A stretch of DNA of 5,382 nt from Muribaculaceae bacterium. Lineage in GTDB: Bacteria; Bacteroidota; Bacteroidia; Bacteroidales; Muribaculaceae. The stretch is taken from contig JAIDJJ010000060.1 in the NCBI GenBank assembly GCA_029052265.1, positions 1 through 5,382 of the forward strand, read 5' to 3'. Both the position numbers and the translations under genes were made by a program. Shown here piece by piece: positions 1-5,005 of the stretch (positions are counted from its first letter, which is position 1; each line of letters starts with the position of its first letter). A model generated the notes under the pieces. The model saw nothing but the letters and a program-made list of their open reading frames with translations. It was not told the origin of the DNA and ran no database searches.

Positions 1-763
1 CCTCAAATTCACCTTTATATTTGGCGCCCGCCACGAGAGCACCCATATCAAGAGAATAGATCTGTTTTGACTTCAAATTTTCAGGCACGTCGCCCCTTAC
101 AATCCTGTGTGCAAGACCTTCGGCAATGGCTGTTTTGCCTGTTCCCGGCTCGCCTACCAACATAGGATTGTTTTTCGTGCGCCTTGAAAGGATCTGCAGC
201 ACACGTCTGATCTCTTCATCCCTTCCGATTACGGGATCAAGTTTGCCGTTTCTTGCACGGTCATTCAGATTAATGGCATATTTGCTGAGCGCCTGATAGG
301 ATTCTTCGGCACTCTGTTGGGTGACTTTGTTCCCTTTGCGGAGCTCATTGATGGCAGCTTTCAGACCATCTTCTGTAATGCCTGCGTCTTTCAATATCTG
401 TGATGCCTTGCATTTGGTTTTGAGAATGCCCATCAGAACCGCCTCAACCGATACATATTCATCGCCCATGGATTTTGAAAAATCTATGGCTTTCTGAAGA
501 GCGTCATTTGATTCACGGCTTAAAAACACTTCTCCGCCTGAAACCTTCGGAAGGCTTTGGATTTCCTTGTCGACCGCAATTGTGACAGCGTTGAGGCTTG
601 CACCCAGCTTCTGGAACACAAAATTGACAATCGTCTCGCTTTCTGAAATCAGAGCCTTAAGAATGTGGACCGGTTCGATTTGCTGCTGCCCGCTTTGGCG
701 GGTAAGCTCGATCGCCTTTTGTACCACTTCCTGCGATTTGATTGTGAAATTGTTGAAATTCAT
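1..763 (-). CDS. clpB: ATP-dependent disaggregase ClpB (Hsp100), N-terminal part, cut by window edge
   Basis: ClpB is a cytoplasmic hexameric AAA+ chaperone that works with DnaK/DnaJ/GrpE to pull polypeptides out of heat-induced aggregates. Translating the minus strand from the ATG at 763 gives 254 codons, beginning MNFNNFTIKSQEVVQKAIEL, that stay open to position 1. Residues 1 to about 145 are the double Clp_N domain (for example IEPVHILKALI and YVSVEAVLMGIL). NBD1 begins at LDPVIGRDEEIRR (from about residue 175), with Walker A GEPGTGKT at residues 204-211 (Lys210). The pore-loop motif KYKGEFE (Tyr249) lies at the edge. The family is usually about 860 residues, so roughly 600, including NBD2, lie outside the window. 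ClpB is preferred over ClpA/ClpC because of the N-domain sequence and the pore-loop context, but the diagnostic middle coiled-coil domain is not visible. No CIRCE-like operator was seen upstream. Confidence 0.96.
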   Translation of the reverse strand, partial: MNFNNFTIKSQEVVQKAIELTRQSGQQQIEPVHILKALISESETIVNFVFQKLGASLNAVTIAVDKEIQSLPKVSGGEVFLSRESNDALQKAIDFSKSMGDEYVSVEAVLMGILKTKCKASQILKDAGITEDGLKAAINELRKGNKVTQQSAEESYQALSKYAINLNDRARNGKLDPVIGRDEEIRRVLQILSRRTKNNPMLVGEPGTGKTAIAEGLAHRIVRGDVPENLKSKQIYSLDMGALVAGAKYKGEFE

Positions 764-929
764 ATATGTAGAATTTGAAATTATATGTAATAACTGTTAA
801 GCCTGTCTTGACAGCATCGGTTAAGTGATGTGGAATATAAAATATGTGGTCATGCATGAAGCAGAGACCATAACGGTGTCTTGCAGATCGTCTATCCAAT
901 ATTCCTGACTGACCTTTTTTAGTGGCTGT

Positions 930-937
930 CAAAAATA
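930..937 (-). promoter_or_regulatory. candidate Bacteroidales -7 promoter box for clpB
   Basis: Read on the minus strand, this is TATTTTTG, an exact match to the Bacteroidales -7 consensus TAnnTTTG. It would place transcription start near 920-925 and give clpB a leader of about 160 bases. No matching -33 TTTG element is visible 19-21 bases upstream, and the region is A/T-rich, so a chance match is possible. Confidence 0.3.
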
Positions 938-1111
938 TAACCTCCAATTTCCATTCAGTCATTTATCCGGTTAAACATCTTTATGAAATTGGAATATCCA
1001 ACTGTGACGGTTGGCGTTTTTATGGTTGCAGATTTTTTAACCAGCTACTTACATATTAACAATTCAAGATTATAATGGTTGGGGGAATATCCTTATTTCT
1101 TCAGCAGTTAA

Positions 1112-1172
1112 GAGCGCTTTCTATAATCATTCACACTTTGAAAGAAAGTGTGAATGATTATAGAAAGCGTTC
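1112..1172 (-). terminator. long perfect inverted repeat, probable transcription terminator of the glyoxalase-like gene
   Basis: Arms at 1115-1139 and 1145-1169 are perfect 25-base reverse complements around a 5-base loop (GAAAG). Allowing one G-U pair (1114/1170) and two further pairs (1113/1171 and 1112/1172) extends the stem to 28 pairs. It begins about 20 bases beyond the stop of the minus-strand gene at 1191-1571, the expected place for a terminator or 3'-end stabilising hairpin. Neither strand has a clean U-tract after the stem (CTCTTAACTG on the minus strand, TCCATCTTCG on the plus), and the stem is A/T-rich, so it is not a textbook intrinsic terminator. A small repeat element or processed RNA remains possible. 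The structure itself is certain; its role is inferred. Confidence 0.6.
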
Positions 1173-1190
1173 CATCTTCGCAGAATCCTC

Positions 1191-1571
1191 TTATTTCTTA
1201 TCGCTGAGAATTTCTATCCAATAGTCATCAGGATCATGGATAAAATAGAGTCCCATTTCGATATTTTCGTAACAGATGCATCCCATGGCACGATGATATT
1301 CGCGTATTTCATCATAATCTCCTTCCACATTCATAGCGAGATGGCTTTCATTTTCCCCGAGTTCATATGGTTGCGGATGATCGCGCAGCCAGGTGAGTTC
1401 AAGTCTGAAAGATTCTCCCGGGCGGGATAGGTAGACTATACGGAAAGCTCCGTCCGGATGATTTATTTCTCCGGTTTTTTCAAGTCCGAGGGCTTCCTTA
1501 TAGAAAGCGATGCTGCGATCAAGATCCGTGACGTTGATGTTAAAATGATTGAAATGGGATTTAATTTCCAT
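1191..1571 (-). CDS. VOC-family glyoxalase I-like metalloenzyme (lactoylglutathione lyase-like)
   Basis: This 126-residue protein has the single-chain, two-module vicinal-oxygen-chelate fold, close in length to E. coli GloA (135 residues). Lined up by eye with GloA, all four metal ligands appear present: His9 (HFNINV), Glu58 (LELTWL), His77 (SHLAMNV) and Glu120 (WIEIL). The motifs DLDRSIAFYKEALGL (16-30) and FIHDPDDYWIEIL (110-122) are typical of glyoxalase I. The family isomerises the hemithioacetal of methylglyoxal and a thiol to a lactoyl thioester in the cytoplasm. Many Bacteroidales are not known to make glutathione, so the thiol partner, or even the reaction, may differ. The ATG at 1571 is used because it sits just before the first beta strand. 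The gene appears to be a single transcription unit: a -7 box at 1641-1648 lies upstream, and the long hairpin at 1112-1172 follows the stop. The family call is firm; the substrate is uncertain. Confidence 0.9.
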   Translation of the reverse strand: MEIKSHFNHFNINVTDLDRSIAFYKEALGLEKTGEINHPDGAFRIVYLSRPGESFRLELTWLRDHPQPYELGENESHLAMNVEGDYDEIREYHRAMGCICYENIEMGLYFIHDPDDYWIEILSDKK

Positions 1572-1640
1572 ATTTATTCGATTATAAGTGTGAGTTGATG
1601 TTTTTTGCGTTAAATAGAAGTAAAATGAAGAATCATTTTA

Positions 1641-1648
1641 CAAAAATA
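1641..1648 (-). promoter_or_regulatory. candidate -7 promoter box for the glyoxalase-like gene
   Basis: The minus-strand reading is TATTTTTG, matching TAnnTTTG. Its right-hand end lies about 70 bases upstream of the ATG at 1571, a reasonable leader length. The expected upstream -33 TTTG is not seen, and the surrounding sequence is A-rich, so support is modest. Confidence 0.35.
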
Positions 1649-1703
1649 ACAAAAAAAGAAAATGTTTTTGATGGTATAGGGTGGAATAAATGATAAAAAA
1701 TTA

Positions 1704-1711
1704 TATCTTTG
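1704..1711 (+). promoter_or_regulatory. candidate -7 promoter box for the ROK kinase gene
   Basis: TATCTTTG, inside TTATATCTTTGTGG, matches the Bacteroidales -7 consensus TAnnTTTG and is the best promoter-like element in the window. Transcription would start around 1716-1720, leaving a leader of about 120 bases before the ATG at 1840. A TTTG at 1667-1670 lies 33 bases upstream of the box, too far for the usual 19-21 base spacing, so the -33 element is missing or degenerate. Confidence 0.5.
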
Positions 1712-1839
1712 TGGTCGAAAAACAGTCACATGCCATGACTCAACGTGAGAAATGCTCTTACTGCTGAATTATTATGGCTTGATATGCTTTCAGAATGCAT
1801 AACCAATAAAATTAATAATCATATACATAGAATAATATC

Positions 1840-2859
1840 ATGAGCAAGCCTTATGTTTTAGGTGTCGACATAGGAGGCACCAACACCGTGTTTGGAATTG
1901 TCGACGCCAGAGGCCAGGTGATCGCAAGTGACTCGATCAAAACTCGTAAACATGCGAATTTTGATGATTATATCGCAGAAATGTACGAAGGGGTCACCCG
2001 CCTGCTCAAAGCAAATGATGCGGAAGATAAGATCTATGGAATAGGCATTGGCGCCCCGAACGGAAATTATTACACAGGAGAAATCCAGAATCCGCCGAAC
2101 CTACCCTGGGGTCCGATTATCCCCCTTGCAGAGAAAGTAAGCAAAATTTTCGGAGGTATACCGGTATCTGTCACCAATGATGCCAATGCAGCCGCTTTGG
2201 GAGAGATGACCTACGGTGCAGCCCGAGGAATGAAAGATTTTATCATGATCACACTTGGTACCGGAGTGGGGTCAGGCATTGTTGTCAACGGTCAGCTTGT
2301 TTACGGACACGACGGCTTTGCCGGAGAGTTAGGGCATCTCATAGTGAAGCGCAACAATGGCAGAATGTGTGGATGTGGCAGGACCGGCTGTCTGGAGGCA
2401 TATTGCAGCGCTACCGGTGTGGCACGCACAGCACGTGAGTTCCTTGAGGTCCGCACAGAGCCGTCAACCCTTCGTAATCTTCAGATAGAGGATATCACCT
2501 CAAAGGATGTATACGACGCGGCAGTTGCCGGCGACAAACTTGCAAAAGAGATTTTTGAGTATACCGGCACCATTCTTGGTCAGACCTTTGCCGATATGGT
2601 GGCGTTTTCAAGCCCGCAGGCAATAATCCTATTTGGAGGTCTTGCCAAGAGCGGCGATCTTCTGATGCGTCCGTTGAAAGAGGCTTTCGACAAATCAATC
2701 CTTCCAATTTTCAAAGGTAAGACAAAGATTCTGCTGTCGGAACTTAAGGAGAGCGATGCAGCGGTTCTCGGTGCGTCCGCCCTTGGCTGGGAGGCTAAGT
2801 ATAGATATGAAGTTCCTTCGTTTGATCATCCTGCATCAACACCTTCTGTAGAAGAGTAA
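1840..2859 (+). CDS. ROK-family sugar kinase, probable glucokinase
   Basis: This 339-residue protein is a complete ROK (repressor, ORF, kinase) family enzyme without the N-terminal winged helix of ROK repressors, so it is a kinase. It likely phosphorylates glucose or a related hexose with ATP in the cytoplasm, feeding glycolysis. Visible motifs are the phosphate-binding DIGGTNT (10-16), NPPNLPWG (84-91), the sugar-binding and catalytic NDANAAALGE (113-122, Asp114 as base), the second phosphate loop LGTGVGSGIV (139-148), the sugar contacts ELGH (163-166), and the ROK zinc site CGCGRTGCLE (177-186) with His166, Cys177, Cys179 and Cys184 as ligands. The length is slightly above the common 300-325 because of the C-terminal tail after GWEAKYRYE. 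The ATG at 1840 lies six codons before beta-1 (YVLGVDIGG), as expected. It is monocistronic, with its own promoter box and a strong terminator at 2875-2921. Fructokinase, N-acetylmannosamine kinase or allose kinase cannot be ruled out by eye. Confidence 0.93.
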   Translation: MSKPYVLGVDIGGTNTVFGIVDARGQVIASDSIKTRKHANFDDYIAEMYEGVTRLLKANDAEDKIYGIGIGAPNGNYYTGEIQNPPNLPWGPIIPLAEKVSKIFGGIPVSVTNDANAAALGEMTYGAARGMKDFIMITLGTGVGSGIVVNGQLVYGHDGFAGELGHLIVKRNNGRMCGCGRTGCLEAYCSATGVARTAREFLEVRTEPSTLRNLQIEDITSKDVYDAAVAGDKLAKEIFEYTGTILGQTFADMVAFSSPQAIILFGGLAKSGDLLMRPLKEAFDKSILPIFKGKTKILLSELKESDAAVLGASALGWEAKYRYEVPSFDHPASTPSVEE

Positions 2860-2874
2860 AATAATATAGAAGCG

Positions 2875-2921
2875 AATAATAATCCCCCCGCCTTCAATTT
2901 GAAGGCGGGGGGATTATTATT
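2875..2921. terminator. strong bidirectional intrinsic terminator between convergent genes
   Basis: Perfect 21-base arms at 2875-2895 and 2901-2921 enclose the loop AATTT. The stem has a GC core (six C, then GCC, against GGC and six G) flanked by AATAATAAT/ATTATTATT, so each strand presents a GC-rich stem with a U-rich run at its 3' side. It starts 15 bases after the ROK kinase stop (2859) and lies about 43 bases beyond the stop of the opposing maf gene (2964), so it can end transcription from both sides. The following bases 2924-2940 imperfectly repeat the right arm. Confidence 0.92.
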
Positions 2922-2963
2922 ACGGGGGATATATTATTATAGGTATTGACAGAAAGATATTTG

Positions 2964-3545
2964 TCAGAAAAGTTTAAGTTCCTGATACAGCCTGTGCACC
3001 GGCAACCCCATTACATTATAGTAGCTTCCGTTTATCCCGCTTACCGCGACAGCCCCGATCCATTCCTGAATCCCGTATGCTCCGGCTTTGTCGAGCGGTT
3101 GATAGTTGTCGACATAGAAACGTGCCTCACTTTCAGAGATGGGTGCGAATTTCACGTCAGTCACTGAAGTGAAAGATGTGCGGCGTGAGAATGTGGATAT
3201 TGTGACTCCGGTGGCGACCTGGTGAGTCTTGCCGGAGAGGTACATAAGCATCCCTACGGCATCTTCATAGTCTTTGGGCTTTCCCATTATTCTGTTTTCG
3301 CATATCACCATCGTGTCGGCAGTGATCACCATATCATTTTCCTGAAGCTTTTCCTGATATGCATCAGCCTTTTTTGAAGAAATGAACTGTGGAACTTCCA
3401 GAAGAGGTATTGAATCAGGAAAGTCTTCTTCAATTCCTCCGAGAGATATGACACTGAACGGGATTCTCAACATTTGTAGAAGTTCCCGTCTCCTTGGAGA
3501 TTTGCTTGCAAGATATATTTTGTAATCGTTAAGATTTGTTAGCAT
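2964..3545 (-). CDS. maf: Maf/YhdE-type nucleoside triphosphate pyrophosphatase (dTTP/UTP)
   Basis: This 193-residue protein has the full Maf signature and the usual family length. Maf proteins hydrolyse nucleoside triphosphates to the monophosphate and pyrophosphate; the YhdE branch prefers dTTP, UTP and modified pyrimidines, and Maf has been linked to septum inhibition and nucleotide-pool cleansing. Seen here are the N-terminal phosphate-binding LASKSPRRRELL (12-23), the catalytic ITADTMV (74-80, Asp77), GKP (88-90), LSGKTHQVATGV (103-114), DKAGAYGIQ (152-160) and GSYYNVMGLPV (173-183). DKAGAYGIQ plus GSYYNVMGLP favours the YhdE group over the YceF group. The ATG at 3545 leaves a short lead-in before beta-1. 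It lies 160 bases downstream of kdsC in the same direction. That gap contains several A/T tracts, but I see no clear promoter box or terminator in it, so co-transcription is likely but not shown. Transcription ends at the shared hairpin 2875-2921. Confidence 0.95.
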   Translation of the reverse strand: MLTNLNDYKIYLASKSPRRRELLQMLRIPFSVISLGGIEEDFPDSIPLLEVPQFISSKKADAYQEKLQENDMVITADTMVICENRIMGKPKDYEDAVGMLMYLSGKTHQVATGVTISTFSRRTSFTSVTDVKFAPISESEARFYVDNYQPLDKAGAYGIQEWIGAVAVSGINGSYYNVMGLPVHRLYQELKLF

Positions 3546-3705
3546 GATCTTTATTTAGAATAAATTATGATAATAAAGCCGATATTGAAATTGCCTTTTA
3601 CCTGATAACTGAGGTAATCGTTGAAAACCCGGTTAAGAATTGTTTTAGGATTGTTTTTTTACCTTGAAAAAGAAAATTTTAACGGCTTCATAGATTCTTT
3701 TTTTC

Positions 3706-4230
3706 TTACCATCTGAATGAATCCGTATCGGAAAGCCAATGGTCTTGCGCTTTCATTATCTGTTCCAATAAATCCCGCGCGCATCCATATCCGCCTGAGA
3801 ATTTAGATACGTAGACCGAAGACTGTTTCGCTTCCCAGCATGCATCGAACGGTGAGCAGGGTAGCCCTACGTGCCGCATGCAATGGAGATCCGGAATGTC
3901 ATCTCCCATATAAGCTACTTCTTCCGGTTTCAGATGTCTCTTTTCCATCCATTCAGTCAGTATGGGAAGCTTGTGAGGAACATCAGTATATATATCAGGA
4001 ATTCCCAGCGCTTCAAATCTCTTTCGTATCGCTATGTCTTTCCCTCCCGTTATAATTGCGATGGAGTATCCTTTTTTTACGGCAAGCTGTAAGGCATAGC
4101 CATCTTTGATATTTGCCATTCTGCGTGGATAGCCGTCTTCTCCAAGAGGGATAGTGGATGGCGACAGCACACCGTCAACGTCAAATACTATACCCTTGAT
4201 GTTTTTTAAATCATAATTTATTGAGCTCAT
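3706..4230 (-). CDS. kdsC: KdsC-type HAD phosphatase (3-deoxy-D-manno-octulosonate-8-phosphate phosphatase)
   Basis: This 174-residue cap-less HAD subfamily III enzyme matches KdsC in length. KdsC removes phosphate from KDO-8-phosphate, giving free KDO for CMP-KDO and the lipopolysaccharide inner core; it acts in the cytoplasm, typically as a tetramer. HAD motif I is FDVDGVL (16-22: nucleophile Asp17, acid/base Asp19), motif II ITGG (60-63, Thr61), motif III Lys87 (PHKLPIL), and motif IV GDDIPD (109-114). NIKDGYALQLAVKKG (40-54) and the C-terminal FSGGYGCARDLLEQ resemble the KdsC substrate-site segments. The GDDIPD motif and Cys-rich LPCSPFDAC segment differ from E. coli KdsC (GNDVND-like) but fit what I know of Bacteroidota homologues. 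The related 9-carbon KDN-9-phosphate phosphatases have a similar sequence, so substrate is not fully settled. The ATG at 4230 overlaps the upstream DUF2520 stop by 20 bases, suggesting translational coupling. Confidence 0.9.
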   Translation of the reverse strand: MSSINYDLKNIKGIVFDVDGVLSPSTIPLGEDGYPRRMANIKDGYALQLAVKKGYSIAIITGGKDIAIRKRFEALGIPDIYTDVPHKLPILTEWMEKRHLKPEEVAYMGDDIPDLHCMRHVGLPCSPFDACWEAKQSSVYVSKFSGGYGCARDLLEQIMKAQDHWLSDTDSFRW

Positions 4231-4936
4231 TGTTGATGTTTTTTATTATTTGGTCAGACAACATGCGATATATCTGTTGTAGCTCAGGATTGTCGGCAAG
4301 CATCTCCGTATGCGCATTCATTACCGGATAATCCTTTCTTGCCGCCGGTCCTGTCTGAGCCTGGACTGGAGTAAGTGCAGACAGCTTGGAGATGGTCTGA
4401 CGGAGCAGGGGGAGCATCACGCGGAAATCAATGTCGCTTTTCTTGAGGATTTCCTGAGATATGCCCATCAGGCAATTTGTGAAATTGCAGGCGAATACCG
4501 ATGCGAGATGGAGTTGTTTCCTCTGCTCAGAGCCGGCGATATACACATTGTCGGAAATGTGGCGTGCCAGAGAAGTGAGTATGTTTTCGGTTTCTTTTGA
4601 ATCGGCTTCTATGAAAAAAGGGATTTCGGAATAATCGAGACACACCTCTTTTGTAAAGGTCTGCAGAGGATAGAACACCCCCCATCCGCAGGCTTGCCCC
4701 TGCAATACCGACATCGGCACAGATCCGGAAGTGTGGGCTATGATATCGGCACGTCCGTTTACCATCCGGGCAACCTCTTCAACAGCGCTGTCTTTGACCG
4801 CGATGACTGCCACCTGAGAATGTAAAGGAAGGTTTTCCAATGTTCTCGGATTGACCAAAATGGTATTAATCGTGTCGGGAAACGCTTTTTTCAGATGTGT
4901 GGCTACATTGCCTGAACCGATGACTGCCACTGTCAT
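4211..4936 (-). CDS. Rossmann-like and DUF2520 domain protein (putative NAD(P)-binding oxidoreductase)
   Basis: The product is 241 residues from the ATG at 4936. The N-terminal half is a Rossmann fold opening with VAVIGSGNVATHL (3-15), a GxGN dinucleotide motif like that of ProC and F420-dependent NADP reductases, followed by HTSGSVP (68-74) and YPLQTFT (89-95). The C-terminal half is the helical DUF2520 domain: LHLASVFACNFTN (142-154), QTGPAARKD (194-202) and His209 (NAHTEML). No reaction is established for this family that I know of; a reductase or dehydrogenase role is inferred from the fold. It sits between an ATP-grasp gene and kdsC, and its 3' end overlaps kdsC by 20 bases. I chose 4936 because the beta-1 strand follows at once. 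An ATG at 4969 (252 residues) is a fair alternative; the frame also extends to a TTG at 4996, which is less likely. No Shine-Dalgarno decides between them. Confidence 0.88.
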   Translation of the reverse strand: MTVAVIGSGNVATHLKKAFPDTINTILVNPRTLENLPLHSQVAVIAVKDSAVEEVARMVNGRADIIAHTSGSVPMSVLQGQACGWGVFYPLQTFTKEVCLDYSEIPFFIEADSKETENILTSLARHISDNVYIAGSEQRKQLHLASVFACNFTNCLMGISQEILKKSDIDFRVMLPLLRQTISKLSALTPVQAQTGPAARKDYPVMNAHTEMLADNPELQQIYRMLSDQIIKNINNELNKL

Positions 4937-5005
4937 TATTTCTTCAGATTCTATATATGGTATATTCATAAAAAAGTCGCTGATAAAAATTGGCAAACAC
5001 TAAAG

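Larger units (their letters stand above)
764..1190. other. non-coding stretch between clpB and the glyoxalase-like gene
   Basis: This 427-base A/T-rich region holds no convincing gene. It includes the clpB leader, a candidate -7 box (930-937, minus), a small plus-strand terminator-like hairpin (CCAACTG 998-1004, CGGTTGG 1008-1014, then TTTTT at 1017-1021) and the long inverted repeat at 1112-1172. The 9-mer GGAATATCC occurs twice (991-999 and 1084-1092). A 101-codon minus-strand frame at 657-962 runs out of frame into the conserved start of clpB and resembles no family I know, so it is not called as a gene. No tRNA-like fold was recognised. Confidence 0.6.

Noticed and set aside
567..800. Plus-strand frame opposite clpB
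   Set aside because: Antisense to conserved clpB coding sequence, with a composition typical of a shadow frame and no family resemblance.
764..930. CIRCE or other heat-shock operator upstream of clpB
   Set aside because: No sequence resembling the CIRCE inverted repeat was found; only a very short CTGT/ACAG stem at 803-814.
657..962. Minus-strand frame of 101 codons overlapping the start of clpB
   Set aside because: It runs out of frame through the highly conserved clpB N-terminus, has no recognisable domain, and its upstream half covers the likely clpB promoter and leader.
2495..2707. Minus-strand frame inside the ROK kinase gene
   Set aside because: Lies wholly antisense to a complete, well-conserved kinase gene; no motif.
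2946..3167. Plus-strand frame across the maf 3' end
   Set aside because: Antisense to the conserved C-terminal Maf motifs and begins just after the shared terminator; no recognisable protein.
3546..3705. Possible regulatory element in the kdsC-maf gap (A/T tracts and a TTACCT/AGGTAA inverted repeat at 3598-3617)
   Set aside because: The stem is only 6 pairs with an 8-base loop, no TAnnTTTG box is found, and A/T tracts are common in such spacers; too weak to call.
3840..4092. Two overlapping plus-strand frames opposite kdsC
   Set aside because: They overlap each other and the kdsC catalytic motifs, as expected for shadows.
4310..4600. Plus-strand frame of 96 codons opposite the DUF2520 domain
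   Set aside because: Antisense to the conserved LHLASVFACNFTN and QTGPAARKD segments; no domain seen.
4937..4996. Upstream TTG start (4996) for the DUF2520 gene
   Set aside because: The added residues are not part of the Rossmann fold, TTG is a rare start, and two ATGs (4969, 4936) lie closer to beta-1.
4997..5005. Possible promoter (TAGTGTTTG-like on the minus strand) before the DUF2520 gene
   Set aside because: It has three rather than two bases between TA and TTTG, so it misses the consensus, and the close gene spacing already suggests co-transcription.
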